Shown: piece after piece, positions 54,355 through 63,760 of the stretch
How the letters are laid out: the number at the start of each line of letters is the position of its first letter
How positions within the stretch are numbered: position 1 is the first letter of the stretch
Assembly: GCF_000764225.1 (NCBI RefSeq)
Contig: NZ_JQED01000015.1
Coordinates: 124,001 to 188,000, forward strand
Direction: 5' to 3'
Length of the DNA stretch: 64,000 nt
From: Colwellia psychrerythraea
GTDB taxonomy: Bacteria > Pseudomonadota > Gammaproteobacteria > Enterobacterales > Alteromonadaceae
Notes under the pieces: generated by a model
What the model was told of the DNA's origin: nothing
Seen by the model: the letters and a program-made list of their open reading frames with translations, nothing else
Database searches by the model: none
Program-made: the position numbers and the translations under genes

Positions 54355-55650
54355 CTAACTAAATATAGCCTGCATAATCCAAAAGAAGATAATAGATAAA
54401 CCAGCACCTACAGGTAAAGTTATTACCCAAGAAACGACGATGTTACGTACAACACCTAAATTAATCGCGGCAATACCACGAGCCATACCTACACCTAACA
54501 CAGCGCCTACAAGGGTTTGTGTTGTTGAAATGGGTAAACCTGCACCAGATGCGATAACAACAGTACTAGCTGCCGCTAATTCTGCAGCAAAACCACGACT
54601 TGGTGTTAAATGTGTAATGCCTTGACCGATAGTTGCTATGACTTTATGGCCAAATAAGGCAAGACCTGCAACAATACCAAAACCACCTAATGGTAATATC
54701 CACCAAGCAATTGCTGATTTAGCAGCAATTTGTCCATCTTGTTCAACAATACTTACTACGGCAGCTAAAGGTCCGATTGCATTGGCCACATCATTCGAGC
54801 CATGGGCAAATGCCATTGCACATGCAGTGACAATCATCAGTATTGCAAAAACTTTTTCTACGTTAACGTAATGAGCTTCTTTAGCAAGATTCTCATCAAA
54901 CTTTAAGCGGCTAATAAAGAATTTACCAATAATAGCAACGATAACAGCAACGAGGGTAGCCAAGTAGAAACCACCTGCGCCTTTAATTTCAAAATTAACA
55001 AAGCCTAAATTGACATTTTCTAAGCCAATATGTTTTAGACCTTTTTTGATCGTTACCAGTGATAATACAAAGCCCGCTAGGAACATATAAGCAGGAACCC
55101 AACGTTTAGCTTGTTGTAATGGTTTATCCGTATCAAAAATTAGCTTTTGTGCGCTGTTAAAGATAATAAACGCAATAACACCTGATATTAATGGTGTAAT
55201 GATCCAACTACCAACAATACCAACGACTTTGCTCCATTCTACCGCTTCAGCACTAACACCTACCGCAGCAAAACCAACTATAGCACCAACTATTGAGTGG
55301 GTAGTCGAAACAGGCCAACCTAAGGCAGAAGCGATTAATAACCATGTTGCCGCTGCAAAAAGTGCTGATATCATGCCGTAGACTAGTAATTCAGGTGTAT
55401 CGATAAAGTAACTGGCGTCGATAATCCCCTTACGGATAGTTGATGTTACTTCGCCACCTGCTAGGTAAGCACCTGCAAATTCAAATACCATTGCTATGAT
55501 AATGGCTTGTTTAATGGTTAAAGCTTTTGAGCCAACAGAAGTGCCCATTGCATTTGCTACATCATTGGCACCAATGCCCCACGCCATGAAGAAGCCAACA
55601 ACAGCAGCAAGAATTACAAAAGTGCTGCCAGAGTTAAGTATAATTTCCAT
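54355..55650 (-). CDS. PiT-family inorganic phosphate transporter
   Basis: A 431-residue low-affinity phosphate permease. The two inverted-topology signature repeats of the family are clear: GANDVANAMGTSVGSKALT near residue 30 and HGSNDVANAIGPLAAVVS near 285. About ten membrane helices. The DUF47 gene lies 10 bp upstream and is co-transcribed. A sodium- or proton-coupled form cannot be distinguished. It is separated from the pst operon by 160 bp and gives the cell a second phosphate route. Confidence 0.93.
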   Translation of the reverse strand: MEIILNSGSTFVILAAVVGFFMAWGIGANDVANAMGTSVGSKALTIKQAIIIAMVFEFAGAYLAGGEVTSTIRKGIIDASYFIDTPELLVYGMISALFAAATWLLIASALGWPVSTTHSIVGAIVGFAAVGVSAEAVEWSKVVGIVGSWIITPLISGVIAFIIFNSAQKLIFDTDKPLQQAKRWVPAYMFLAGFVLSLVTIKKGLKHIGLENVNLGFVNFEIKGAGGFYLATLVAVIVAIIGKFFISRLKFDENLAKEAHYVNVEKVFAILMIVTACAMAFAHGSNDVANAIGPLAAVVSIVEQDGQIAAKSAIAWWILPLGGFGIVAGLALFGHKVIATIGQGITHLTPSRGFAAELAAASTVVIASGAGLPISTTQTLVGAVLGVGMARGIAAINLGVVRNIVVSWVITLPVGAGLSIIFFWIMQAIFS

Positions 55651-55660
55651 TAGTTAAACC

Positions 55661-56341
55661 TTATTTTCGAGCAAGAAGAATTTCTAAACGTGCACCTACA
55701 CGTTCAGCAAGATCAGCTAAATCGCCAACCCAATCAATAATTTGATATAAGAATATTACATCAACTGGATTCAAATCCTTTTCAATCGCTAATAAGTTTT
55801 TACGTAAAATAACTTGCAAGTCGTCAGTATCGTCTTCGATAGCATCTAACTGGCTTATCATCTTCTCTACCAATTCAACTTCACGTCCACGGAAGCCTGT
55901 TTCTAACAAATCATCTAATTCATTAATTGCTTCAGCTGCTTTTTCCGTAGCATCAAGACAACGCGATAAATAAGCACAAAATTCTGCTTGCAAACTAGCA
56001 GGTATTTCAAGTTTACGCCCAAGAACACGACCAGCGATATCTTTTGCTTTGTTTGCTATTTTGTCTTGTTGAGAAACCAGTTCTAGTAAGTCAGCTCTAT
56101 CAACGGGCATAAACAAACCACCCGGTAATTCTAGACGTAACTGACGTTTTAAGGCGTCAGCATCTTGCTCTAATTTAGAGAGCTTACGGCGTACTTTAGC
56201 CGCTTCACTCCACTCTTCAGCAGTACATGCTTCAAAAAATGGGATCAGTTGTTTACTACATTTAACAACTATTTGAATATGTTTCACTAACGGTTTTATC
56301 GGTGATTTTGCAAATACACCTAAGATTGAATTTTTAGCCAT
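55661..56341 (-). CDS. DUF47 (TIGR00153) PhoU-like Pit accessory protein
   Basis: A 226-residue PhoU-like helical protein of the TIGR00153/DUF47 family. I start it at the ATG at 56341 because the protein then reads MAKNSILGVFAKSPIKPLVKH, the conserved family N-terminus; the frame is open to 56401 but those 20 residues are not family-like. It is coupled closely to the pit gene, and such proteins are needed for, or regulate, Pit activity. Acidic residues (EDDTDDLQ) fit metal binding, as in PhoU. Confidence 0.88.
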   Translation of the reverse strand: MAKNSILGVFAKSPIKPLVKHIQIVVKCSKQLIPFFEACTAEEWSEAAKVRRKLSKLEQDADALKRQLRLELPGGLFMPVDRADLLELVSQQDKIANKAKDIAGRVLGRKLEIPASLQAEFCAYLSRCLDATEKAAEAINELDDLLETGFRGREVELVEKMISQLDAIEDDTDDLQVILRKNLLAIEKDLNPVDVIFLYQIIDWVGDLADLAERVGARLEILLARK

Positions 56342-56558
56342 AATTGTGTTTCCAGTAGGTCTAACTCTCGTCATTGCTATTCGTCGCGGATAGTACCCCA
56401 TTTAACTTCTAATGTTAAATGCTAATATCAGCTTAAATGCATGCCTTTATTAACTAAGCACTGTAATGTCGCTTTTTTTTTGCTAAACGTTAGCAAAATA
56501 CAGAGTTAATCAATTGAATTTATTATAATTTTAAACGAACACTATTGATATAAGTATG

Positions 56559-57260
56559 TTATAAGTTTTTCATATCTTCTGCTGTGGTATGGCGAACAAC
56601 CTTACCTTTAACAAAATAAATGATGTATTCACAGATGTTTTGACAACGATCTCCAATACGTTCAAGAGCGCGTGCTGACCAAATAACTGTCATAACTTGT
56701 GGAATTGAACGGGGATCTTCCATCATATAAGTCATTAATTGACGCATTAACGCTTCATATTCACGATTTATTTTGTCATCCATCTGGTGAATTTTAATCG
56801 CCGTTTCATAATCCATTCTGGTAAACGCATCAAGGCTAGCTTGAAGAAATTCCAGCACTCCTCGACCTAGGTTATCTAAATTAATTAGTAAATCTTGCTG
56901 TGATGAAGAAAAACTTTCCAAAGCAACTTTGGCAATTTTTTCAGCCTCATCACCGATTCTTTCAAGATCAGCAATTGTTTTCACCACAGCCATAATTAAG
57001 CGTAAATCACCTGCCGCTGGCTGGCGTTTAGCAATTATCCGCGTACATTCATCATCAATACTGACTTCATAAGCATTAATTTGGTAATCGTTACTTAATA
57101 CCTGTTTCGCCAAATCAACGTCCGATTGGCCTACGGCAACAAGGGCATCGGTAAGTTGCTTTTCAACTAAGCCCCCCATATGCATAACATTATTAATGAC
57201 TCGCTCTAAATCTTCATTGAACTGGCCAGAAATATGACGACCAATTTGCAAATTATCCAT
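56559..57260 (-). CDS. phoU: phosphate signalling protein PhoU
   Basis: A 233-residue PhoU made of two homologous three-helix bundles, each with the metal-binding pattern ERIGDEAEKIA and ERIGDRCQNICEYI. PhoU tunes Pst activity and PhoR kinase in response to phosphate. It is the last gene of pstC-pstA-pstB-phoU, 33 bp after pstB. Confidence 0.95.
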   Translation of the reverse strand: MDNLQIGRHISGQFNEDLERVINNVMHMGGLVEKQLTDALVAVGQSDVDLAKQVLSNDYQINAYEVSIDDECTRIIAKRQPAAGDLRLIMAVVKTIADLERIGDEAEKIAKVALESFSSSQQDLLINLDNLGRGVLEFLQASLDAFTRMDYETAIKIHQMDDKINREYEALMRQLMTYMMEDPRSIPQVMTVIWSARALERIGDRCQNICEYIIYFVKGKVVRHTTAEDMKNL

Positions 57261-57293
57261 GGTTATTTCCTTTCATACTTTCTTAACTTACTT

Positions 57294-58133
57294 TTAGCCG
57301 TAACGGCCAGTAATGTAATCTTCAGTTTTCTTTTTCTGTGGTGTGGTAAATAATGTATTGGTGTCACTGTATTCTATTAAGTCCCCCATATACATGAATG
57401 CGGTTTGATCGGATACACGTGCTGCTTGTTGCATATTATGCGTCACGATTACCACAGTAAATTGCTTTTTAAGATCATTGATTAGCTCTTCAATGGTCAA
57501 GGTCGAGATAGGATCAAGTGCCGATGTCGGTTCATCAAGCAGTAAGACTTCAGGCTGAATAGCTATTGCTCGGGCAATTACTAAGCGTTGTTGTTGACCA
57601 CCAGAAAGACCTAAAGCACTTTCATGCAACCTGTCTTTTACTTCGTTCCAAAGCGCCGCACTGCGTAATGACTTTTCGGCAGCTTCATCAAGTTTTCGTC
57701 GATTATTTTCGCCCATAATACGTAATCCATAAACCACATTTTCATAAATGGTTTTAGGAAAAGGATTTGGTCGTTGAAATACCATACCAACTTTACGCCT
57801 TAGTTCAGCGACATTAACATGCTTATCATAAATGTTATTGCCATGAAGGTTTATCTCGCCACTAATATGGCAATCATCAACTAAGTCATTCATACGGTTG
57901 ATAGAGCGTAATAGCGTTGATTTACCACAACCACTTGGCCCAATGAACGCTGTTACCTGCCCTTTTGGAATAGACATGGTAATATTATTTAATGCTTGTT
58001 TTTTCCCATAGAACAAATTTAATTTATTAATATCTAAAGCAACTTGTTCTGGTGTTAAATTAGTCAAATCTAACTTTTTTTCAATGGCTATATCAGAGCC
58101 GGGCGTTAGTATTTTTGGGCTAATAGAAATCAT
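57294..58133 (-). CDS. pstB: phosphate ABC transporter ATPase PstB
   Basis: A 279-residue ABC ATPase. Walker A is GPSGCGKST (65-73), the signature [16 protein letters not shown], Walker [13 protein letters not shown], and switch His in [32 protein letters not shown] is the Q-loop region and is diagnostic of PstB. The N-terminus has about 30 residues before the domain proper. Lies between pstA and phoU. Confidence 0.96.
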   Translation of the reverse strand: MISISPKILTPGSDIAIEKKLDLTNLTPEQVALDINKLNLFYGKKQALNNITMSIPKGQVTAFIGPSGCGKSTLLRSINRMNDLVDDCHISGEINLHGNNIYDKHVNVAELRRKVGMVFQRPNPFPKTIYENVVYGLRIMGENNRRKLDEAAEKSLRSAALWNEVKDRLHESALGLSGGQQQRLVIARAIAIQPEVLLLDEPTSALDPISTLTIEELINDLKKQFTVVIVTHNMQQAARVSDQTAFMYMGDLIEYSDTNTLFTTPQKKKTEDYITGRYG

Positions 58134-58224
58134 AATAGGTGTTTCTCTAATTATTTTTCAGTAATCATTTAGGTACAAATGTAAAATTGCTAATTGCAAC
58201 TTGCCAATTATTTAGATAAGTAAA

Positions 58225-59862
58225 CTAGTGCTCTAACATCTTATATCTTTCACGCAATTTGTTACGTATTGAAACAGCTGTCATATTTAAAGCAACAATT
58301 ATGCTTACTAAGAGCAACGCAGTTGCATAAACCAATGGCCTTGCCGCTTCAACATTCGGGCTTTGAAAACCAACATCATAAATATGAAAGCCTAAATGCA
58401 TAAACTTTCTGTCCAAGTGTAAAAATGGGAAGTTACCGTCTAATGGTAAATTAGGAGCCATTTTAACAACACCTACCAACATTAACGGCGCTACTTCACC
58501 AGCTGCGCGTGCAATGGCTAAAATAATACCTGTCATAATAGCAGGACTTGCAATGGGTAATATTATTCGCCATAACGTTTCGGCTTTAGTTGCCCCGAGA
58601 GCAAGTGAGCCATGGCGCATGGCCGACGGTATACGTGATAATCCTTCCTCAGTTGATACAATTACAACGGGTAAAGTTAATATGGCAAGCGTTAAAGCTG
58701 ACCATAAAACCCCCGGTGTCCCAAATGTAGGGCTAGGTAAATTTTCTGAATAAAACAATTGGTCAAGTGACCCGCCAACCATATAGACAAAAAAACCTAA
58801 ACCAAACACCCCATAAACAATAGAAGGGACGCCGGCTAAATTGATAACCGCGATACGTAAAAGTTTAGTAAAAGCATTCTTGCCTGCATATTCGTGTAAA
58901 TAAATTGCAGCAATCACGCCAAAAGGAGACACGATAACTGTCATTAATAACACCATAAGAACGGTACCAAAAATAGCAGGAAAAACACCACCTTCGGTGT
59001 TGGCTTCACGTGGGTCTTCAATTAAAAATGAAGCTATTTGACTAAAGAATAAAGCGATTTTCTCTATCAGGGTAAGTTGATTATTAAAGGTTACCTTTAG
59101 AATGTATTCAAAATTGATAGTCACTAGCTGACCATCCATCGCACGCATAACAATATGATCACGCGATACTTCTTTTCGATATCCCAGTAATTCTTGCTCT
59201 AGCTCAGCATATTCTTGGTTTAATGTGGCTATCTCACTATCAATTTGTGCTTGCAGCTCAGGGGTTAGCTTATTTTGAAGTTGATATTTGCGCGTTTTTA
59301 ATCGCAAACGTTCTAATTGGTAATTTATCGCGCCAATATCTGATTTTTGTAATTCGTTTATTTGCTCTTGGAAATTATCAACACGCGATAATAATTCAGG
59401 CAGCTTCTCAAGAGCAACTTCTTTACCATCAACGACAACAGTTTCTATGTATCCATAAAAATTCCCGTTAGTACGACGTTCAACAACGACCAAATCTTTG
59501 GGGGTTTGTGTCTTTTGAATGTTATGACTTAACAACCAACGAAAATCTAGACTAACCAATTCACGGTTACCTGTTTTGATCAACAGGCGTTCTAATATCT
59601 CTTGGTCAGGCTCAAGCACTAAGTCTAAATGTGCTAACTGGCTTACCGGAATTTGCTCTCTGTCATAGATTTCACCAATGACAACACTCTTTGTGCCATG
59701 CTCATCAGTTAAGTCAAATTGATAAAGCTCACTTGGCCAAAAATACGACAGTCCACGAGAGGCTATTAACCACAATAGACCTAACACTGAGATTAAACTG
59801 AGACTTACGCCACCTGCTGATAACCATATCCACGGTGAACCTGATTTAAACCACTTATTCAT
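58225..59862 (-). CDS. pstA: phosphate ABC transporter permease PstA, with periplasmic coiled-coil insertion
   Basis: A 545-residue PstA, nearly twice the usual length (about 290). After TM1 (about 13-35) comes a soluble stretch of some 220 residues, with a coiled coil around 165-235 (VDNFQEQINELQ, then ELQAQIDSEIATLNQEYAELEQ), before the normal permease domain from about residue 285. The EAA loop is GSLALGATKAETLWRIILP. Topology places the insertion in the periplasm. Long PstA forms occur in Alteromonadales and Vibrionales as far as I recall. Transcribed 91 bp before pstB and 190 bp after pstC. Confidence 0.92.
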   Translation of the reverse strand: MNKWFKSGSPWIWLSAGGVSLSLISVLGLLWLIASRGLSYFWPSELYQFDLTDEHGTKSVVIGEIYDREQIPVSQLAHLDLVLEPDQEILERLLIKTGNRELVSLDFRWLLSHNIQKTQTPKDLVVVERRTNGNFYGYIETVVVDGKEVALEKLPELLSRVDNFQEQINELQKSDIGAINYQLERLRLKTRKYQLQNKLTPELQAQIDSEIATLNQEYAELEQELLGYRKEVSRDHIVMRAMDGQLVTINFEYILKVTFNNQLTLIEKIALFFSQIASFLIEDPREANTEGGVFPAIFGTVLMVLLMTVIVSPFGVIAAIYLHEYAGKNAFTKLLRIAVINLAGVPSIVYGVFGLGFFVYMVGGSLDQLFYSENLPSPTFGTPGVLWSALTLAILTLPVVIVSTEEGLSRIPSAMRHGSLALGATKAETLWRIILPIASPAIMTGIILAIARAAGEVAPLMLVGVVKMAPNLPLDGNFPFLHLDRKFMHLGFHIYDVGFQSPNVEAARPLVYATALLLVSIIVALNMTAVSIRNKLRERYKMLEH

Positions 59863-60051
59863 ATAACAACTCTATAATTAGTTCATAACTTCACACTTTG
59901 TTGCTGTTTAGCCCAATTTATTCGGCGAAAGTACTCATTGATAGTCATCAACTTAGTGCTTTCTTCTTCAAATTGGACCATACAGCTTAAAAGTGAGCAG
60001 CTATATAATTCATTAAATAAACTACTTGTCGAAAATTCATAACCTACGGTG

Positions 60052-62379
60052 CTACATTGAACTGTATTTTTCGCGTAATCGTTGGCGTACAAACTCTGCT
60101 GCGGTATTGAAAATAAAGGTAAATATAAATAGAACAAAAGCCGCTAAGAATAGGATGCGGTAATGAGAGCTCCCTACCTCAGATTCTGGCATCTCTACCG
60201 CAATATTAGCTGCAAGTGTTCTCATTCCTTGGAAAATACTCCAGTCTAAAATTGGCGTATTACCCGTTGCCATCAAGACAATCATGGTTTCCCCCACTGC
60301 TCGACCAAGTCCCATCATAACCGCAGAGAAAATCCCAGGGCTTGCCGTTAACAACACGACTTTTATCAGTGTTTGCCACTGGGTAGCACCAAGCGCTAAT
60401 GAGCCACTCGTAAGATGACTAGGCACACTAAATATTGCATCTTCTGCCATGGAAAATATGGTCGGTATAACAGCAAAGCCCATGGCGATGCCAACCACTA
60501 AAGCATTTCGTTGATCAAAATCGATACCTAAGTCATTCGTTAAGTATTGGCGCATATCACCATTAAAAAAGGCTAACTCTAGTACGCCTGAGAGTGCAAA
60601 GGCAGCATAGATTGCTAACACCATAACGGGTATAAGTAACAGAGGAGCCAATGTCTCTGGCAACTTATCTTTCCAGTGGTTTGGTAAGTTATACCATGCA
60701 AAGGCTGTTATTAACGTCGATATAGGCAGGAATATAAAGAGTAGAAAAATTGCTGGCAAGTATTCTTCCATCAATGGTGCCAACCATAGACCAGCGAGAA
60801 AACCGAGGATAACGGTTGGTAAAGCTTCCATTAATTCAATGGTAGGTTTTACTTTTTTACGCATTACGGGTGTCATGAAGTAAGCAGTGTATATCGCAGC
60901 GGTCAGGGCAATAGGGACAGCAAATAACATTGCATATAAAGCCGCTTTAATTGTGCCGAATGAAATAGGTACTAAAGAAAATTTACCTTCAAAATCATCT
61001 GAGCCTGACGTTGATTGCCAGATGTAGTCTGGCTCTGGGTAACCTTCATACCAAACTTCTTGCCATAAAGCTTGCCAGGTCACTTCTGGGTGTTCATTGT
61101 GCACACTAAATACTTGTAAGTTTGTTTTTTTACCATCTATTGAATCATTATCAACAATGATCAAACCATTTGCCCTCGGTGCTATTGCAAATGCTTCCGG
61201 TTGTGCTGAGCCAAGCTTCCCTTGCCATAAATGGGCTGAGCTAGTGGTATAAAAGACATTGACCATACCGTTATCGGTCATGGTATAAAAACTCTTTCTA
61301 TATTGTTCAGTATAAATGGTCGTTATCGCGTTGGATGTTTGACTATTACGGCCTTCTATTCCGCGCGCATCGAAACTTCTGATTTGCTTAAATTTTCGTC
61401 CTGCCTCAGTTGCGACTTCAAACCACTGACTGATTTGACCATTACTATCACCAAGCAAAACAGAGCTACTACCTGAAAGCAGTGCCATAGAAGTGAGGTA
61501 AGTTCCATTATTATCCAGCGTAGGTTTGATAGTCGCTTTGAGGTTTACTTCGTCGTCATCACTAAGCGAATAAACATATACTGTTGAAGCAACTCTTATA
61601 AATGCTAAACTTAAATCCGGCGTTACTTTTATTTCATCAACCTTACCCTCAAGCAGCTCTATTTGTTGAAAAATGGTCTCGTATTCAACGTCTTCACCAT
61701 CACTAGAAGAGCTAAAATCATCTTCAGCGATAAAGCTAGTTTTTATCAAACGTTTATCTTGGGTAAAGCCTACAAAAACAATCTTTTCATCATCCATTGC
61801 AAAGGCTAAGTTAGACAAGGGTGCCTGTTGTTCATCAATGATTAATGAGTCTTTACCTAGAGGATAATTAACTTGAGGAATAATTTCACGGGTATCATTA
61901 GCATATTTAGCATAAAAACTTGGCTGTATTAACACCGTGTTGCCTTTGGCGGTATGAAGTATTTTATTCGCTGAAAAAGAGTTAACGACATTAGTCACTC
62001 GCTCTTGATTGAGGTCATCACTGGCAAATAAGGACATTGAAAGTGCATTATCACCAACAGAAAACTGATTATCAGCTTTAGGTGCGCTAGCTTTTAAATG
62101 ATAAAAGTCTATGTTACCCGTTTCTGTAATTTGATAAGCCACCTCTTGTAACTCATCAACACCAGTGCTCAATACTTTATCGTTAGCTTTTAAATCAAGA
62201 GTAATACTAACTTTCGGTTCTATTTGAGCAGATTCAAAAATAGGTTTTACCACGTAAAGTAAATATAAAAAAATCAGTACTAGGGTAAACAAAACGCTAA
62301 TACCACCAAGGGTTATTAACCATTTTGCCAATGAGTTTTTGACCCCACGGCTTCGATTCGAACTAACAAGAGTTGCCAC
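60052..62379 (-). CDS. pstC: phosphate ABC transporter permease PstC, with large periplasmic domain
   Basis: A 775-residue PstC started by the GTG at 62379, which has AAGG eight bases upstream. TM1 (about 20-45) is followed by some 425 periplasmic residues of repeated beta strands (for example VTNVVNSFSANKILHTA, NAITTIYTEQYRKSFYTMTD), probably a beta-propeller-like domain, then the usual permease helices from about residue 475. The EAA loop is GSLALGATQWQTLIKVVLL. The insertion could dock PstS or sense phosphate. It is the first gene of the operon, with a Pho-box-like sequence upstream and no pstS nearby. Confidence 0.92.
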   Translation of the reverse strand: MATLVSSNRSRGVKNSLAKWLITLGGISVLFTLVLIFLYLLYVVKPIFESAQIEPKVSITLDLKANDKVLSTGVDELQEVAYQITETGNIDFYHLKASAPKADNQFSVGDNALSMSLFASDDLNQERVTNVVNSFSANKILHTAKGNTVLIQPSFYAKYANDTREIIPQVNYPLGKDSLIIDEQQAPLSNLAFAMDDEKIVFVGFTQDKRLIKTSFIAEDDFSSSSDGEDVEYETIFQQIELLEGKVDEIKVTPDLSLAFIRVASTVYVYSLSDDDEVNLKATIKPTLDNNGTYLTSMALLSGSSSVLLGDSNGQISQWFEVATEAGRKFKQIRSFDARGIEGRNSQTSNAITTIYTEQYRKSFYTMTDNGMVNVFYTTSSAHLWQGKLGSAQPEAFAIAPRANGLIIVDNDSIDGKKTNLQVFSVHNEHPEVTWQALWQEVWYEGYPEPDYIWQSTSGSDDFEGKFSLVPISFGTIKAALYAMLFAVPIALTAAIYTAYFMTPVMRKKVKPTIELMEALPTVILGFLAGLWLAPLMEEYLPAIFLLFIFLPISTLITAFAWYNLPNHWKDKLPETLAPLLLIPVMVLAIYAAFALSGVLELAFFNGDMRQYLTNDLGIDFDQRNALVVGIAMGFAVIPTIFSMAEDAIFSVPSHLTSGSLALGATQWQTLIKVVLLTASPGIFSAVMMGLGRAVGETMIVLMATGNTPILDWSIFQGMRTLAANIAVEMPESEVGSSHYRILFLAAFVLFIFTFIFNTAAEFVRQRLREKYSSM

Positions 62380-62458
62380 TTAATTAACCTTATTATCAAC
62401 AAGCTAAACATTAGCTCATTCAATATAGAGAATATGATAAAAATAACTGAGCGCAGTA

Positions 62459-62477
62459 TAAGTCAGTTATGTGACAA
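62459..62477 (-). promoter_or_regulatory. candidate Pho box of the pst operon
   Basis: On the minus strand TTGTCACATAACTGACTTA lies 80 bp before the pstC start. It matches the PhoB direct-repeat form CTGTCAT-N4-CTGTCAT at 9 of the 14 repeat positions, in an apt place. AGTTAT, ten bases on, could be the -10. Confidence 0.5.
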
Positions 62478-62525
62478 TTTTATTACAACTAAAAATCGAA
62501 TAGAAAATTAATAATTCAGGAAATA

Positions 62526-62556
62526 AAAAAGCAGCCCTAATAAGGAGCTGCTTTTT
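62526..62556. terminator. terminator of the epimerase gene
   Basis: AAAAAGCAGC / GCTGCTTTTT, a 10-bp stem with an 11-base loop that has a further CCT/AGG pair, flanked by A and T runs. It stops the minus-strand polysaccharide genes before the pst promoter. Confidence 0.85.
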
Positions 62557-62631
62557 GAATTTTATTAGTTAACATAGAACTAAATACTAATGTCTTATCT
62601 TACTAAGATTAAATCTTACTATGACTAAATT

Positions 62632-63666
62632 TTACTTTAAAAAGTTAATATACCAAGGCATCGCTTTATCTATACCTTGTTGAATTTTAAACTCAGGTTC
62701 AAAACCAATTAAGGACTTTGCTTTAGAAATATCAGCTTGTGAATGTCTAACATCACCCGCTCTGAAATCTTGATATGTTGCAGATTTTTGATAATCGACA
62801 CCATTTGCTTTTAAGGCTATTTTTAAACTATCAAACAGGGTATTTAAGCTAGTTCTGTCGCCTAGGGCGACATTATAGACTTGATTTTTACCAGCATCAT
62901 TCGCTGTTGCCGCTAAAATATTAGCTTGTACTGCATTTTCAACAAAACAAAAATCACGGCTGGTTTCACCATCGCCATTGATAAGTAACTCTTCATTAGC
63001 GATCATTGCAGCTGTCCATTTAGGGATAACTGCAGCATAAGCACCGTCAGGATCTTGTCTTTTACCAAAGACATTAAAGTAACGCAAACCAGTACAATTT
63101 AAACCATAAGTTTTGTGAAAAACATCCGCATAAAGTTCATTAACATATTTAGTTACAGCATAAGGGGATAATGGTTTACCGATAGCCTCTTCAACTTTTG
63201 GCAGTGCGGGGTGATCCCCATAAGTAGAGCTTGATGCCGCATAGACAAAACTCTTTACCTGAGTTTCTTTAGCTGCCGTAAGCATAGTTAAAAAACCAGT
63301 GATATTTGCTGAATTAGTTAATAATGGATCAGCAATTGATCTTGGTACTGAGCCAAGTGCTGCTTGATGAAGAATATAATCAACACCATTATCGTAATAA
63401 TTTAATGCAGTTTGGCAATCGTCTAATTGACGAATGTCCCCTTGAACAAAATAAAAATTTTGCCATTGTTCAGGGGAAACTTGTGCTTGAACTTCATCCA
63501 GATTGTATTGATGACCTGTTGCGAAGTTATCTAAACCAACAACTTTCTGATCTAATAAAAGCAGTGTTTCTAAAAGGTTTGAACCGATAAAGCCGGCACA
63601 ACCAGTGATCATCCAGGTTTTAGGTGAATTGGTAAGCTCTTGTTTTATTTTTTGAAACTGAGTCAT
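62632..63666 (-). CDS. UDP-N-acetylglucosamine 4-epimerase-type SDR (WbpP/TviC-like)
   Basis: A 344-residue extended short-chain dehydrogenase. The NAD-binding motif is [11 protein letters not shown] (GxxGxxG), and the catalytic [13 protein letters not shown] plus Tyr-x-x-x-Lys of [12 protein letters not shown] is intact. The protein is close in style to WbpP of Pseudomonas and TviC of Salmonella, which interconvert UDP-GlcNAc and UDP-GalNAc or the uronic acid forms, with [13 protein letters not shown] near the C-terminus as in these. It follows the dehydrogenase gene by 94 bp, the tviB-tviC order. Confidence 0.88.
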   Translation of the reverse strand: MTQFQKIKQELTNSPKTWMITGCAGFIGSNLLETLLLLDQKVVGLDNFATGHQYNLDEVQAQVSPEQWQNFYFVQGDIRQLDDCQTALNYYDNGVDYILHQAALGSVPRSIADPLLTNSANITGFLTMLTAAKETQVKSFVYAASSSTYGDHPALPKVEEAIGKPLSPYAVTKYVNELYADVFHKTYGLNCTGLRYFNVFGKRQDPDGAYAAVIPKWTAAMIANEELLINGDGETSRDFCFVENAVQANILAATANDAGKNQVYNVALGDRTSLNTLFDSLKIALKANGVDYQKSATYQDFRAGDVRHSQADISKAKSLIGFEPEFKIQQGIDKAMPWYINFLK

Positions 63667-63760
63667 TGCGCTAAGTTGTCCTGTCCTTTATAAGTCCCAC
63701 TTAACCAAGTGTCCAGATAGTAGGGATTAAGATATATCTAAAAATTGTTACTAAAAGGAT

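Noticed and set aside
59883..60137. 84-codon frame between pstC and pstA on the minus strand
   Set aside because: It overlaps the end of pstC in another frame and lacks a ribosome binding site. The 190-bp gap is unusual but I see no small gene in it.
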